Assembly (NCBI GenBank): GCA_900771345.1
Contig: CAAGNQ010000035.1
Coordinates: 1 to 34,474 of the forward strand
Source of the DNA: Clostridia bacterium
GTDB taxonomy: Bacteria; Bacillota; Clostridia; Christensenellales; Borkfalkiaceae
Direction: 5' to 3'
DNA length: 34,474 bases
Made by a program: the position numbers and the translations under genes. Within the stretch, counting starts at the first letter, position 1. Each line of letters starts with the position of its first letter. Of the stretch, positions 6,774-14,850 are shown in pieces. The notes under the pieces were generated by a model. It saw only the letters and a list, made by a program, of their open reading frames with translations. It was not told the origin of the DNA and searched no databases.

Positions 6774-8054
6774 TTATTTTATTATTTCTTGACCACCCAT
6801 AAAAGGTCTTAATACTTCAGGAATAGTGATAGACCCGTCAGCATTTTGATATTGCTCGATTAGGGCAGGGAATACTCTGCTCGTTGCGAGTCCTGAGCCG
6901 TTAAGCGTATGCAAGAATGCAGGTTTTCCCGTTTTAGAATCACGGTACTTGGTGTTATTACGCCTTGCCTGATAATCGTTTGCATTAGAAACAGAACTAA
7001 CCTCTTTATAAATTCCCATTGAAGGAATCCAAACTTCAATGTCATAAGTTCTTGCCATTGATGCCGAGCAATCGCCTGCAGCGAGTTTGCTAACACGGAA
7101 ATGAAGCCCTAACTTTTCAATAAGACTTGCTGCCTTATCAACAAGTTCGTTAAACGCCTCCATAGAATGCTCAGGATGAGCGTACTGCACCATTTCAACC
7201 TTATTAAACTGATGCCCTCTAATCATTCCACGCTCTTCAGCCCTATACGAGCCAGCCTCTTTACGATAGCAAGGGGTGTAGGCAAAGAACTTCATAGGGA
7301 GTTTAGCCTCGTCAATAATCTCACCTGCATAAAGGTTTACGAGTGCCGTTTCAGCAGTAGGAAGCATAAAACGGTTTTTCTCTCTATTTTCATCACAATC
7401 GAGCCAGTAAACCTCGTCGGCAAACTTAGGGAATTGACCTGCGCCAAATCCACAGTTATAACCGAGTTGGTGAGGAGGGAGAATAAATTCATATCCATCC
7501 TTTAGATGCTCGCTGATAAAGAAGTTAAGAAGCGCCCACTCAAGCCTTGCGCCTTCGCCACGATAAAGCCAATATCCGTTGCCAGAAAGTTTTGTTCCTC
7601 TGTCATAATCAATAATCCCGAGTTTAGTGCAAAGTTCAACGTGGTTTTTCATTGGGAAAGAAAATTGAGGCATTTCGCCAACCACTTTTATAACCTTATT
7701 ATTTTCTTTTTCGCCACCAAGCAAGTCTTCGTCAGGGATGTTTGGCATACGAGAAAGCATATCAAAAACCTTATCTTCTAACTCTTTAGCCTTAGCGTCG
7801 CACTCAGCGATTTTATCGCCCAAAGCACGCATTTTAGAAAAAATCTCATCAACAGGTTGACCAGCCTTTTTAAGTGCAGGGATTTGAGCCGAAACCTTGT
7901 TCTTTTCAGCCTTATATTGCTCAACCTCGCCAATTATTGCTCTGCGCTCTTTATCAAGAGCCAAAAGAGTATCAAAATCGGCAGTAAAACCCTTTCTTGA
8001 TAACAGTTCGGCAACCTTTTCTTTGTTTTCCTGAATTCTTCTTAAATCTAACAT
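6774..8054 (-). CDS. serS: Seryl-tRNA synthetase
   Basis: Class II synthetase that charges tRNA-Ser and tRNA-Sec with serine. The 426-residue protein has the N-terminal antiparallel coiled-coil arm (about 30-100), then the catalytic core with motif 2 (CYRKEAGSYRAEERGMIRGHQF) and motif 3 (LNGSGLATSRVFPALIEQYQ), ending at the normal family length. The open frame extends 22 codons further upstream, but the family N-terminus MLDLRRIQENKEKV and a GGAG 10 nt before its ATG set the start at 8054. The upstream extension overlaps the promoter. No T-box leader is present in the short leader, although serS in many Firmicutes has one. Confidence 0.97.
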   Translation of the reverse strand: MLDLRRIQENKEKVAELLSRKGFTADFDTLLALDKERRAIIGEVEQYKAEKNKVSAQIPALKKAGQPVDEIFSKMRALGDKIAECDAKAKELEDKVFDMLSRMPNIPDEDLLGGEKENNKVIKVVGEMPQFSFPMKNHVELCTKLGIIDYDRGTKLSGNGYWLYRGEGARLEWALLNFFISEHLKDGYEFILPPHQLGYNCGFGAGQFPKFADEVYWLDCDENREKNRFMLPTAETALVNLYAGEIIDEAKLPMKFFAYTPCYRKEAGSYRAEERGMIRGHQFNKVEMVQYAHPEHSMEAFNELVDKAASLIEKLGLHFRVSKLAAGDCSASMARTYDIEVWIPSMGIYKEVSSVSNANDYQARRNNTKYRDSKTGKPAFLHTLNGSGLATSRVFPALIEQYQNADGSITIPEVLRPFMGGQEIIK

Positions 8055-8091
8055 TACTTTTTCTCCGTAAAATTTACCATAAAGTATAATC

Positions 8092-8120
8092 ATTATATCC
8101 TTATTTGCCGTTAAAATCAA
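8092..8120 (-). promoter_or_regulatory. serS promoter
   Basis: On the minus strand TTGATT (8120-8115) and TATAAT (8097-8092) are 17 nt apart. The leader is about 30 nt, too short for a T-box. Confidence 0.75.
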
Positions 8121-8211
8121 TGATTTTAAGCCAAAAAAACAAAATTCCTTTATAATCTGCTTGTGAATGAAAAAAAATCACAAAATTTATGTTAATTTTT
8201 ATCGCCTATGC

Positions 8212-8241
8212 TTGCTAAAAAGTAAGAGTTTAGTGTAAAAT
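8212..8241 (+). promoter_or_regulatory. Promoter of the DeoR-family gene
   Basis: TTGCTA (8212-8217) and TAAAAT (8236-8241) with an 18-nt spacer and a TG just before the -10. It is similar to the cysE promoter at 9048-9076. Confidence 0.5.
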
Positions 8242-8272
8242 ATTAAAAAGAGAAAAGACTTTTGGTGAGAAA

Positions 8273-9031
8273 ATGAAAGATAGGCTTATTAATCTAAAAG
8301 AATTTATAGATAAAAACGGCAAGGTAACCCTTCACGAATTAGAGTGTGCTTTTCCTAACGTATCTTCAATGACGCTTAGGCGTGATTTAGTTAGACTTGA
8401 AGAGCAAAACGCCGTGTTAAAAGTGCCTGGTGGCGCATTATCTGTCGATACGGTTTTGAGGGCAAAAGAGGCAGATTTTTCCGAGCGAATTAATTATAAC
8501 ACGGCAGAAAAACTCGAGATTGCCGACAAGGCAGTCGGTTTGGTTGAGAGAAAAAGTTGCATCTTTATTGACGGGGGCTCGACTACCACTTATTTTGCGA
8601 GGGCGCTACCTGACGATAATTTTTACGTTTTGACTAACGCGCTCACTATTGCCGAAACCATACTTAGAAAACAAAAACCTAACGTGGCGCTTCTTGGAGG
8701 CGACCTAAGGCGAAACACCTTTATAACAGTAGGTACTTCTTGTATAGATTACGTGCAAAATATTAATATTCAAACGGCAGTAATGACGGCGACAGGGTTT
8801 ATCAAAGAAACGGGTGGATTTACCTGTGGAAACCAGTCGGAAGCCGAAGTTAAAAGGGCAGTTATTAAGAGGGCAGATTTCGTTATAATGTTACTTGATA
8901 GTTCAAAGGTAAACAAAAAAACCCCTTATACTTTTGCCGACCTTTCAGAAATAGACTGTATGGTTGTTAATAAAAACTTTCCAAAGGAAATAAGAAACAA
9001 TATTGAAGAAAAGGGCATTAAAGTTTATTAA
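8273..9031 (+). CDS. DeoR/GlpR-family transcriptional regulator
   Basis: A 252-residue DNA-binding regulator. The N-terminal helix-turn-helix (about 18-55) includes SSMTLRRDLVRLEEQ, the standard DeoR recognition helix. The C-terminal sugar-phosphate sensor has IDGGSTTTYFA (phosphate-binding loop) and LLGGDLRRNTF. Family members usually repress sugar or nucleoside catabolic genes and are relieved by a phosphorylated intermediate. Here no sugar genes adjoin. It precedes cysE-cysS-alaS, which seem to have their own promoter, so the target is unknown. TGGTGAG lies 5-9 nt before the ATG. The gene shares the divergent gap with serS. Confidence 0.9.
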   Translation: MKDRLINLKEFIDKNGKVTLHELECAFPNVSSMTLRRDLVRLEEQNAVLKVPGGALSVDTVLRAKEADFSERINYNTAEKLEIADKAVGLVERKSCIFIDGGSTTTYFARALPDDNFYVLTNALTIAETILRKQKPNVALLGGDLRRNTFITVGTSCIDYVQNINIQTAVMTATGFIKETGGFTCGNQSEAEVKRAVIKRADFVIMLLDSSKVNKKTPYTFADLSEIDCMVVNKNFPKEIRNNIEEKGIKVY

Positions 9032-9047
9032 ACTCTTTGGAATTTAC

Positions 9048-9076
9048 TTGCTAAAAATACCGTTTAATGATATTAT
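9048..9076 (+). promoter_or_regulatory. Promoter of cysE-cysS-alaS
   Basis: TTGCTA (9048-9053) and TATTAT (9071-9076) are separated by exactly 17 nt in the 57-nt gap after the DeoR gene. This suggests a start that does not depend on the regulator gene. Confidence 0.55.
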
Positions 9077-9088
9077 TTATGGTGATTT

Positions 9089-9733
9089 ATGTTTAAAAGA
9101 TTGAGAGCCGATATAAATGCGGCAAAACAGAATGACCCTGCTGCCAGAAGCAAGTTTGAAATTTGGCTTACATATTCGGGCGTTAAGGCGCTTTCTTGGC
9201 ACAGATGGGCGAACTTCTTGCATAGAATAAAGTTAAGGCTTCTTGCCAGGTGGACTAGTCAGTTTGCAAAGTTTTTAACCGGAATAGAAATTCATCCGGC
9301 AGCAAAGATTGCAGGTGGGGTTTTTATCGACCACGGTACGGGCGTGGTTATAGGCGAAACGGCTGAAATTGAAGAGGGCGTAGTTATTTATCAGGGCGTA
9401 ACCTTAGGTGGAACGGGCAAACAGACGGGAAAGCGTCACCCTACTATAAAAAAAGGGGTTATGATTAGTGCTGGTGCTAAAGTTTTAGGTGGGTTTACCG
9501 TTGGTGAATACGCTAAAATCGGTGCAGGAGCAGTCGTGCTAAAGGAAGTTCCTCCTTATGCAACGGTTGTGGGCGTTCCAGGTATTGTCGTTAGAGTTAA
9601 CGGCGAAAAGGTTAGTGACCTTGAACAAGAAAAAAGAGACCCTATTCACGAGGAAATTTGCCACCTTCGTGAGAAATTATTTGAATTAGAGCAATTTATT
9701 CAAAGCATAAAAGAAAACAAAAACGAAAAATAG
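9089..9733 (+). CDS. cysE: Serine O-acetyltransferase
   Basis: Transfers acetyl from acetyl-CoA to L-serine, the first step of cysteine synthesis. The 214-residue protein has the short helical N-terminus of the compact (Firmicutes-type) enzyme, then the left-handed beta-helix hexapeptide repeats. HPAAKIAGGVFIDHGTGVVI and GETAEIEEGVVIYQGVTLGG carry the catalytic His/Asp region, followed by KRHPTIKKGVMISAGAKVLG. It is followed 8 nt later by cysS, which charges tRNA with the end product of the pathway. cysE-cysS adjacency is common in Firmicutes. Cysteine synthase is not in the window. Confidence 0.95.
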   Translation: MFKRLRADINAAKQNDPAARSKFEIWLTYSGVKALSWHRWANFLHRIKLRLLARWTSQFAKFLTGIEIHPAAKIAGGVFIDHGTGVVIGETAEIEEGVVIYQGVTLGGTGKQTGKRHPTIKKGVMISAGAKVLGGFTVGEYAKIGAGAVVLKEVPPYATVVGVPGIVVRVNGEKVSDLEQEKRDPIHEEICHLREKLFELEQFIQSIKENKNEK

Positions 9734-9741
9734 GTGTAATT

Positions 9742-11133
9742 ATGAAAATTTATAATACTCTTACAGGCAGAAAGCAAGAATTTAAGCCGTTAGAGGACAA
9801 TAAGGTTAAAATGTATGCTTGTGGAATAACCGTTTCGGGCGAGGCGCATATCGGCCACGCTTATCAAGCGCTTATCTACGACATTATAAGAAAATATCTC
9901 GAGAAAGTAGGTTATGAAGTAACTTATGCCAGAAACTATACGGACGTTGACGATAAAATTATCGCTAAATCTAACCAAACTGGTATTCCTGCTGACGAGT
10001 ATGCTAGAGAAATGATAAAAAATATCGACGAACAAATGTTGAGGTTAAAGGTTGACGAGCCGTCGTTATGGCTTAAAGCAACAGAGAGCATAGAGGATAT
10101 TATCGCGTTCGTTTCTACGCTAATTGAGAAAGGGCACGCCTACCCAACCGAGAAAGGTGACGTTTATTTTTCAGTTGAAAGTTTTCCATCATACGGCAAA
10201 CTTTCGCACAGAAATCTTGAGGACGCTATGAACGGCGTTAGAGTTGATAATGACGAGATGAAGAAAAACCCTCTTGACTTTGCCCTTTGGAAATCTGCAA
10301 AGGCTGGCGAGCCTAGTTGGACTTCGCCTTGGGGAGAGGGCAGACCTGGTTGGCATATCGAATGCTCAACGATGAACAGAAAAGCATTTGGCGACCAAAT
10401 TGATATTCACGGTGGTGGAAGAGATTTGATTTTCCCTCATCACGAGAATGAAATAGCGCAAACCGAAGCGCTAACAGGCAAGCAGTTTGCATCTTTCTGG
10501 ATTCACAACGGGTTAATTAAAGTAAACGGTCAAAAGATGAGTAAATCTCTAGGCAATAGCCTTTTGCTCAAGGATTTACTTGATAAATACTCGGCTGAAA
10601 CCATAAAATTTGCTCTTCTTCAGACTAATTATCGTGGGGATATTAACGTTACTGATAATCTTTTCCCTGACGCTGAAAAACATCTATATGATTTTTATTC
10701 GATAATTTGCGCTGTTAAAAAGGCGTTCGGAGAGATTGAGGGGCAAAACGAACAAATTGACGAGCAGTTTAATCAGGCTATGAGCGACGATTTTAATACT
10801 GCCCTTGCAATAAGCAATCTTTACGGATATTTTAAGAGTATAAAGACAAAGTTGTCGGCAGGCGATAAGAGTGCAAGTGCTGACGTTAGCCAGATAATTA
10901 AAACCTATTCTTTAATCGGATTGTTCGCTGAGAACGCAGAGCAATTTGTTGCAGAATACGAGAAGAAAAACGCGTGTGATATTCCTAGTGAGGTTTTAGC
11001 CGTTGCTGAAGAGAGGAAACTCGCTAGAGCAAATAAAGACTGGGCAAAATCGGACGAACTTCGTGATAAACTCGCTGGTCTTGGATATATCGTTAAGGAT
11101 AGTAAAGACGGATATACCCTTTCAAAAAAATAA
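9742..11133 (+). CDS. cysS: Cysteinyl-tRNA synthetase
   Basis: Class I synthetase that charges tRNA-Cys. The 463-residue length is typical. The nucleotide-binding HIGH motif is literal (GEAHIGHAYQAL), preceded by the zinc Cys in YACGITVSG. Further zinc and substrate residues are in GWHIECSTMNRKAFG and FPHHENEIAQ; KMSKS occurs in NGQKMSKSLGNSLLL. The C-terminal helical tRNA-binding part is present (KDWAKSDELRDKLAGLGY). AGGTG lies 6 nt before the ATG. It follows cysE and is followed by alaS, which begins 14 nt after its stop. Confidence 0.97.
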   Translation: MKIYNTLTGRKQEFKPLEDNKVKMYACGITVSGEAHIGHAYQALIYDIIRKYLEKVGYEVTYARNYTDVDDKIIAKSNQTGIPADEYAREMIKNIDEQMLRLKVDEPSLWLKATESIEDIIAFVSTLIEKGHAYPTEKGDVYFSVESFPSYGKLSHRNLEDAMNGVRVDNDEMKKNPLDFALWKSAKAGEPSWTSPWGEGRPGWHIECSTMNRKAFGDQIDIHGGGRDLIFPHHENEIAQTEALTGKQFASFWIHNGLIKVNGQKMSKSLGNSLLLKDLLDKYSAETIKFALLQTNYRGDINVTDNLFPDAEKHLYDFYSIICAVKKAFGEIEGQNEQIDEQFNQAMSDDFNTALAISNLYGYFKSIKTKLSAGDKSASADVSQIIKTYSLIGLFAENAEQFVAEYEKKNACDIPSEVLAVAEERKLARANKDWAKSDELRDKLAGLGYIVKDSKDGYTLSKK

Positions 11134-11147
11134 TTTAGGTGAATGAT

Positions 11148-12974
11148 ATGATAACTTCTAAAGAATTAAGAGCCAAATGGATAAAATTTTACGAAGAGCG
11201 TGGGCACGTTAATATTGGTGCAGTATCTCTAATAGGTGACGGTACGACGGGCGTTATGTTTAACGTTGCTGGTATGCAACCACTTATGCCGTATCTTCTC
11301 GGTAAAAAGCACCCGTCAGGCACAAGGCTTTGCAACGTTCAAGGCTGTGTTAGAACGGTGGATATAGACTCGGTTGGGGACGCTACTCACTTTACCTTTT
11401 TTGAAATGATGGGCAACTGGAGTTTGGGCGATTATTTTAAAAAGGAAAAAACCAAATGGTCGTTTGAACTCTTAACAGAAGTTTTCGGGTTTGATAAAGA
11501 TAAAATTTGCTCGACTGTTTTCGAGGGGAACGACTCCGTTCCTAGAGATGAGCAAACGGCTGGGTATTTAAAAGAACTAGGCATAAAACCTGAAAATATC
11601 TTTTATTTAGACAAATCTAATAACTGGTGGGAATTAGAGGGCACGGTTGGAACGCCTTGTGGACCTGATAACGAATGGTTTTACCCTCGCCACGATAATG
11701 CTTGCTGTGATACTTGTGACGTCAACTGTGACTGTGGCAGGTACGTTGAAATCGGCAATGACGTTTATATGCAGTATAAAAAGTTAGAGGGTGGAAAATA
11801 CGAGGAATTAGAGAATAAAAACGTTGATACGGGCTTTGGGCTCGATAGACTTCTTCTTTTCCTTAACGGGCTTGACGATGGATATAAAACCGACCTTTTT
11901 ATTGACGTTATTCGATATCTAGAAACTCTTTCTAACAAGGCTTATGACCAAAATGAAGAGGACACAAAAGCAATGCGTATTATTGCCGACCATACGAGAA
12001 CGGCAGTTATGCTTATCGGGGATAGAAATGGCATAACCCCTTCTAATACGGGCGCAGGATATATTTTAAGAAGACTTCTTCGCCGTGCTATAAGATACTG
12101 CAAAAACTTGGGGATTGAGGCTGGTGCAATGTGCGAGGTTGCTAAAATCTTTATTGAAAAGATTTATGACGAGGCTTATCCTCTTTTAGTTGAGAAAGAA
12201 GGATATATTTTAGACGAAATAACAAAGGAAATTAATAAATTTGAAGCAACCCTTTCTGCAGGTATGAAAGAGTTTGAAAAGTGCGTTATTGGAATGGAAA
12301 GAAAGAACGCGTTTATGAGCCAAAAAGACCCTAATTATATAGCCGAAACGGAAATATCCGGCAAGCAGGCGTTTAGACTTTACGATACGTTTGGATACCC
12401 ACTAGAACTCACCATTGAACTTGCGAGTGAAAGGGGCTTAACCGTTGACGAAAAGGGATTTAAGGAGGCTTTTAAGGCTCACCAAGAACTTTCTAAAGCG
12501 CAAGCGCAGTCTGCAAAAGGTGGACTTGCCGAGCAGAGCGAAACGACCACTAAATATCATACGGCTACTCATATTATGCTTGCAGGCCTTCGCAAAATGT
12601 ATGGCAACGGGACCGAGCAAAAAGGCTCTAATATTACAGAAGAAAGACTTCGCTTTGACTTTAATTTAGACCATAAAATGACTGATGATGAGTTAAAGCA
12701 GTTAGAGAATTTTGTTAATGAAGTTATTTCTAAGGGAATTGACGTTGTTAAAACGGAAAAGCCTTATAAACAAGCAGTTGAAGAGGGTGCATACGGCGTG
12801 TTCAATGCAGAATCTCCCGACCAAATCGTTTCAATCTATACTATCGAGGGAGTAGATAAACAAATTTGTGGTGGGCCACACGCGAAGAATACAAAGGATT
12901 TAGGAAGATTTATTATCAAAAAAGAAGAAAGTTCTTCGAGTGGAATTAGAAGAATTAAGGCAATCTTAAAATAA
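11148..12974 (+). CDS. alaS: Alanyl-tRNA synthetase, short form without C-Ala domain
   Basis: Class II synthetase that charges tRNA-Ala. The catalytic core is complete (RAKWIKFYEERGH, FNVAGMQPLMPYLLG, THFTFFEMMGNWSLGDYF, GFGLDRLL), followed by the helical tRNA domain. The editing domain retains HTATH and CGGPH, matching the HxxxH and CxxxH zinc/editing motifs that clear Ser- and Gly-tRNA-Ala. At 608 residues it is about 260 shorter than E. coli AlaRS. It ends right after the editing domain, lacking the coiled coil and C-Ala domain that help bind tRNA and oligomerise. ATG 11148 is preferred over the GTG at 11139 because AGGTGA (11137-11142) lies 5 nt before it. Confidence 0.93.
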   Translation: MITSKELRAKWIKFYEERGHVNIGAVSLIGDGTTGVMFNVAGMQPLMPYLLGKKHPSGTRLCNVQGCVRTVDIDSVGDATHFTFFEMMGNWSLGDYFKKEKTKWSFELLTEVFGFDKDKICSTVFEGNDSVPRDEQTAGYLKELGIKPENIFYLDKSNNWWELEGTVGTPCGPDNEWFYPRHDNACCDTCDVNCDCGRYVEIGNDVYMQYKKLEGGKYEELENKNVDTGFGLDRLLLFLNGLDDGYKTDLFIDVIRYLETLSNKAYDQNEEDTKAMRIIADHTRTAVMLIGDRNGITPSNTGAGYILRRLLRRAIRYCKNLGIEAGAMCEVAKIFIEKIYDEAYPLLVEKEGYILDEITKEINKFEATLSAGMKEFEKCVIGMERKNAFMSQKDPNYIAETEISGKQAFRLYDTFGYPLELTIELASERGLTVDEKGFKEAFKAHQELSKAQAQSAKGGLAEQSETTTKYHTATHIMLAGLRKMYGNGTEQKGSNITEERLRFDFNLDHKMTDDELKQLENFVNEVISKGIDVVKTEKPYKQAVEEGAYGVFNAESPDQIVSIYTIEGVDKQICGGPHAKNTKDLGRFIIKKEESSSSGIRRIKAILK

Positions 12975-12988
12975 ACCCCTATAATCGT

Positions 12989-13017
12989 TTGACAAAAACA
13001 AATATTTTTTATAAAAT
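12989..13017 (+). promoter_or_regulatory. Promoter of the tRNA-Arg locus
   Basis: Consensus TTGACA (12989-12994) and TAAAAT (13012-13017) with a 17-nt spacer, directly after alaS. A short hairpin (TAGGCT...AGCCTA, 13021-13045) and a truncated tRNA copy follow before the intact tRNA. Confidence 0.7.
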
Positions 13018-13050
13018 AAATAGGCTGTCAAAAAAGATAGCCTAATATAA

Positions 13051-13152
13051 GCACCATTAGCTCAATTGGAAACTGTGAGTATGTCAAGATTGCCCGTCAT
13101 CCGTATTTCCTACGCTTCGCTTCGGGCACAGAGCGCGCTCCATCCAATTGAG
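13051..13152 (+). pseudogene. Truncated, folded-back tRNA-Arg 5' fragment
   Basis: The first 20 bases equal the 5' end of the intact tRNA-Arg at 13210; the direct repeat spans 13047-13070 and 13206-13229. The sequence then departs into a GC-rich 70-nt insert and returns with TCCAATTGAG (13143-13152), the exact reverse complement of CTCAATTGGA (13061-13070). The insert end also weakly resembles the inverted D-stem region (GAGCGCGCTCC). It cannot make a functional tRNA. Confidence 0.7.
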
Positions 13153-13209
13153 AAAAAAGAAAAAAATAAACTTAAAAAATACTGACAACTCGTTATGAGT
13201 TGTCGATAA

Positions 13210-13286
13210 GCACCATTAGCTCAATTGGATAGAGCGTTGCGCTACGGACGCAAAGGTTAGGGGTTCGAGTCCCTTATGGTGTGCCA
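13210..13286 (+). tRNA. tRNA-Arg (anticodon ACG)
   Basis: A 77-nt cloverleaf. The acceptor GCACCAT pairs with ATGGTGT (one G-U), the D-arm contains AGCTCAATTGGATAGAGC, the anticodon stem TTGCG/CGCAA holds loop CTACGGA (anticodon ACG, read as ICG), and the T-loop is TTCGAGT. Discriminator G and an encoded CCA end it. A hairpin (GACAACTC...GAGTTGTC, 13184-13204) lies directly upstream. Confidence 0.95.
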
Positions 13287-13364
13287 TAAAATAGTACCGA
13301 CTTCTGACGGTACTATTTTTTGTTATGCAATAAAGGGACTTGAATTAGGAGAAAATTGCTTGCA
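13276..13364 (+). repeat. 89-bp direct repeat, copy A (tRNA end plus terminator)
   Basis: Includes the acceptor 3' strand and CCA of the intact tRNA-Arg, its terminator, and AAGGGACTTGAA, an inverted near-copy of the tRNA T-arm. Copy B at 13474-13562 matches 87 of 89 positions. Confidence 0.8.
13290..13321 (+). terminator. tRNA-Arg terminator
   Basis: AATAGTACCG pairs with CGGTACTATT around ACTTCTGA, followed by TTTTT, four bases after the tRNA CCA. Confidence 0.85.
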
Positions 13365-13377
13365 ATTTCCCGTAGGG

Positions 13378-13400
13378 TAAACAGTCCAGTGGACTGTTTA
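13378..13400. repeat. 23-bp perfect palindrome between the tRNA repeat copies
   Basis: TAAACAGTCCA and its complement flank a central G. An outer TCCCG/CGGGA pair encloses it. It lies in the GC-rich spacer joining copies A and B of the 89-bp repeat. Confidence 0.7.
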
Positions 13401-13420
13401 TCGGGAGGCTCGAGAGAGGC

Positions 13421-13562
13421 GAGTCCCTTATGCTCGAGGCGTATGCCGAGACGACGGTAGCAACGCGTACGTCATGGTGTGCCATAAAATAGTACCGACT
13501 TCTGACGGTACTATTTTTTGTTATGCAAGAAAGGGACTCGAATTAGGAGAAAATTGCTTGCA
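13421..13562 (+). pseudogene. tRNA-Arg 3' fragment split by a 41-bp insert (repeat copy B)
   Basis: GAGTCCCTTATG (13421-13432) matches the T-arm/acceptor of tRNA-Arg. A GC-rich 41-bp insert (13433-13473) follows, then the 89-bp repeat copy B resumes with ATGGTGTGCCA. ATG is duplicated on both sides of the insert, like a 3-bp target-site duplication. The terminator and inverted T-arm (AAGGGACTCGAA) follow as in copy A. Confidence 0.65.
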
Positions 13563-13627
13563 TTTTCTCATTGGGCACAATTATTATTGCAACGTGCTCA
13601 AGGGAGAGGTGCGCTAGGAAAATTTAA

Positions 13628-13653
13628 AAGACCCACCTAAAAAAGTGGGTCTT
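13628..13653 (-). terminator. Terminator of the flavodiiron operon
   Basis: AAGACCCAC/GTGGGTCTT, 9 bp with an A-rich loop, 15 nt downstream of the flavodiiron stop. The flanks are A/T-rich in both directions. Confidence 0.7.
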
Positions 13654-13667
13654 AAAACAGACTAAAA

Positions 13668-14825
13668 TTATAATTTTACAAGTTCGTTAGCAAGAGCGAT
13701 AATTTGTGCTTTGCTCTCGTCATTTAGCGCCGAATTAATTTTAACCGAATTTTCAGTAAAGGTTAAATTTTTGCTCTTTTCAAACATTCCTTTCATAATC
13801 TTTCCAGCGATTGGCGCCCAACTTCCGTTTTCAATAAAGGAAACCGTACGATTTTGATAATTTCTCTCCACCAAGCAATCAATAAAGGTTTTCATAAATG
13901 GAAAAATTTCTCCGTTATATGTGGTCGTTGCTAAAACCAGTCTATCGTATCTAAAAGCGTCCTCAACGGCCTCTGCCATATCGCATCTTGCTAGGTCGTT
14001 TACGACAACCTTTTCGCAACCACTATTAATAAGTTGCTCTTTAAGTAGCATAACTGCCTTTTTGGTGTTTCCGTAAACCGAAGTATAGCAAATTACAACC
14101 CCTTTTTCTTCAACGCCATAAGACGACCAAGTGTTATATAACTCTAAATAGTACCCAAGATTATCCGAAAGAATAGGACCGTGAAGAGGGCAGATAGTTT
14201 TAATAGGAAGTGTTTTAGCCTTATTTAAAAGCATTTGCACTTGCACGCCGTATTTCCCAACAATACCGAAATAATAGCGCCTTGCCTCGCACGCCCAATC
14301 TTCATCAGTGTCGAGCGCACCGAATTTTCCAAAAGCGTCAGCCGAGAACAAAAGGTTATCAGTGCTGTCAAAAGTCATAATAACTTCCGGCCAGTGCACC
14401 ATAGGCGCAGTAATAAAGGTTAGATTGTGCTTGCCAAGAGAAAGTGTATCATTATCCCCAACTACAACTTGCTTATCCTTAAAATCCTCGCCGAAAAAGT
14501 TTTTCATCATAATAAACGCTTTGCTTGACGCAACGATTTTTGCGCTAGGATATGCGTTTACAAAACTTAAGATATTTGCCGAATGGTCGGGCTCCATATG
14601 TTGAACAATCAAATAGTTCGGAAGTTTTTCACCGATAGCGTTTTTGATATTATTTAGCCATTGTTCGCCAAAATCACTGCTAACGGTATCAAAAACGGCA
14701 ATTTTTTCATCAATAATAACGTAGGAGTTATACGCCATACCGTTTGGAACGATATATTGCCCTTCAAAAAGGTCTATTTGGTGGTCGTTTACTCCTAAAT
14801 ATTTAACGTCGTTAGAAATAGTCAT
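13668..14825 (-). CDS. Flavodiiron protein (FprA-type oxygen/NO reductase)
   Basis: A 385-residue cytoplasmic protein with an N-terminal metallo-beta-lactamase-like diiron domain and a C-terminal flavodoxin domain. Iron ligands are visible in HMEPDHSANI (HxExDH), MVHWPEV, the Asp of FSADAFGKFG and CPLHGPIL. The FMN loop is CYTSVYGNTKKAV (about 247-259). Such proteins reduce oxygen to water or NO to N2O and protect anaerobes; no rubredoxin or NADH-oxidoreductase domain is fused. It is the last gene of a minus-strand run beginning with pflB, with 25 nt to the preceding membrane-protein gene. GAGGTG precedes the ATG. Co-transcription would place it under the ZTP riboswitch. Confidence 0.95.
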   Translation of the reverse strand: MTISNDVKYLGVNDHQIDLFEGQYIVPNGMAYNSYVIIDEKIAVFDTVSSDFGEQWLNNIKNAIGEKLPNYLIVQHMEPDHSANILSFVNAYPSAKIVASSKAFIMMKNFFGEDFKDKQVVVGDNDTLSLGKHNLTFITAPMVHWPEVIMTFDSTDNLLFSADAFGKFGALDTDEDWACEARRYYFGIVGKYGVQVQMLLNKAKTLPIKTICPLHGPILSDNLGYYLELYNTWSSYGVEEKGVVICYTSVYGNTKKAVMLLKEQLINSGCEKVVVNDLARCDMAEAVEDAFRYDRLVLATTTYNGEIFPFMKTFIDCLVERNYQNRTVSFIENGSWAPIAGKIMKGMFEKSKNLTFTENSVKINSALNDESKAQIIALANELVKL

Positions 14826-14850
14826 TTTTTCACCTCTATATTATGTAGTC

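Noticed and set aside
13051..13152. A second functional tRNA-Arg
   Set aside because: Only the first 20 bases match; there is no anticodon stem, T-arm or acceptor 3' strand.
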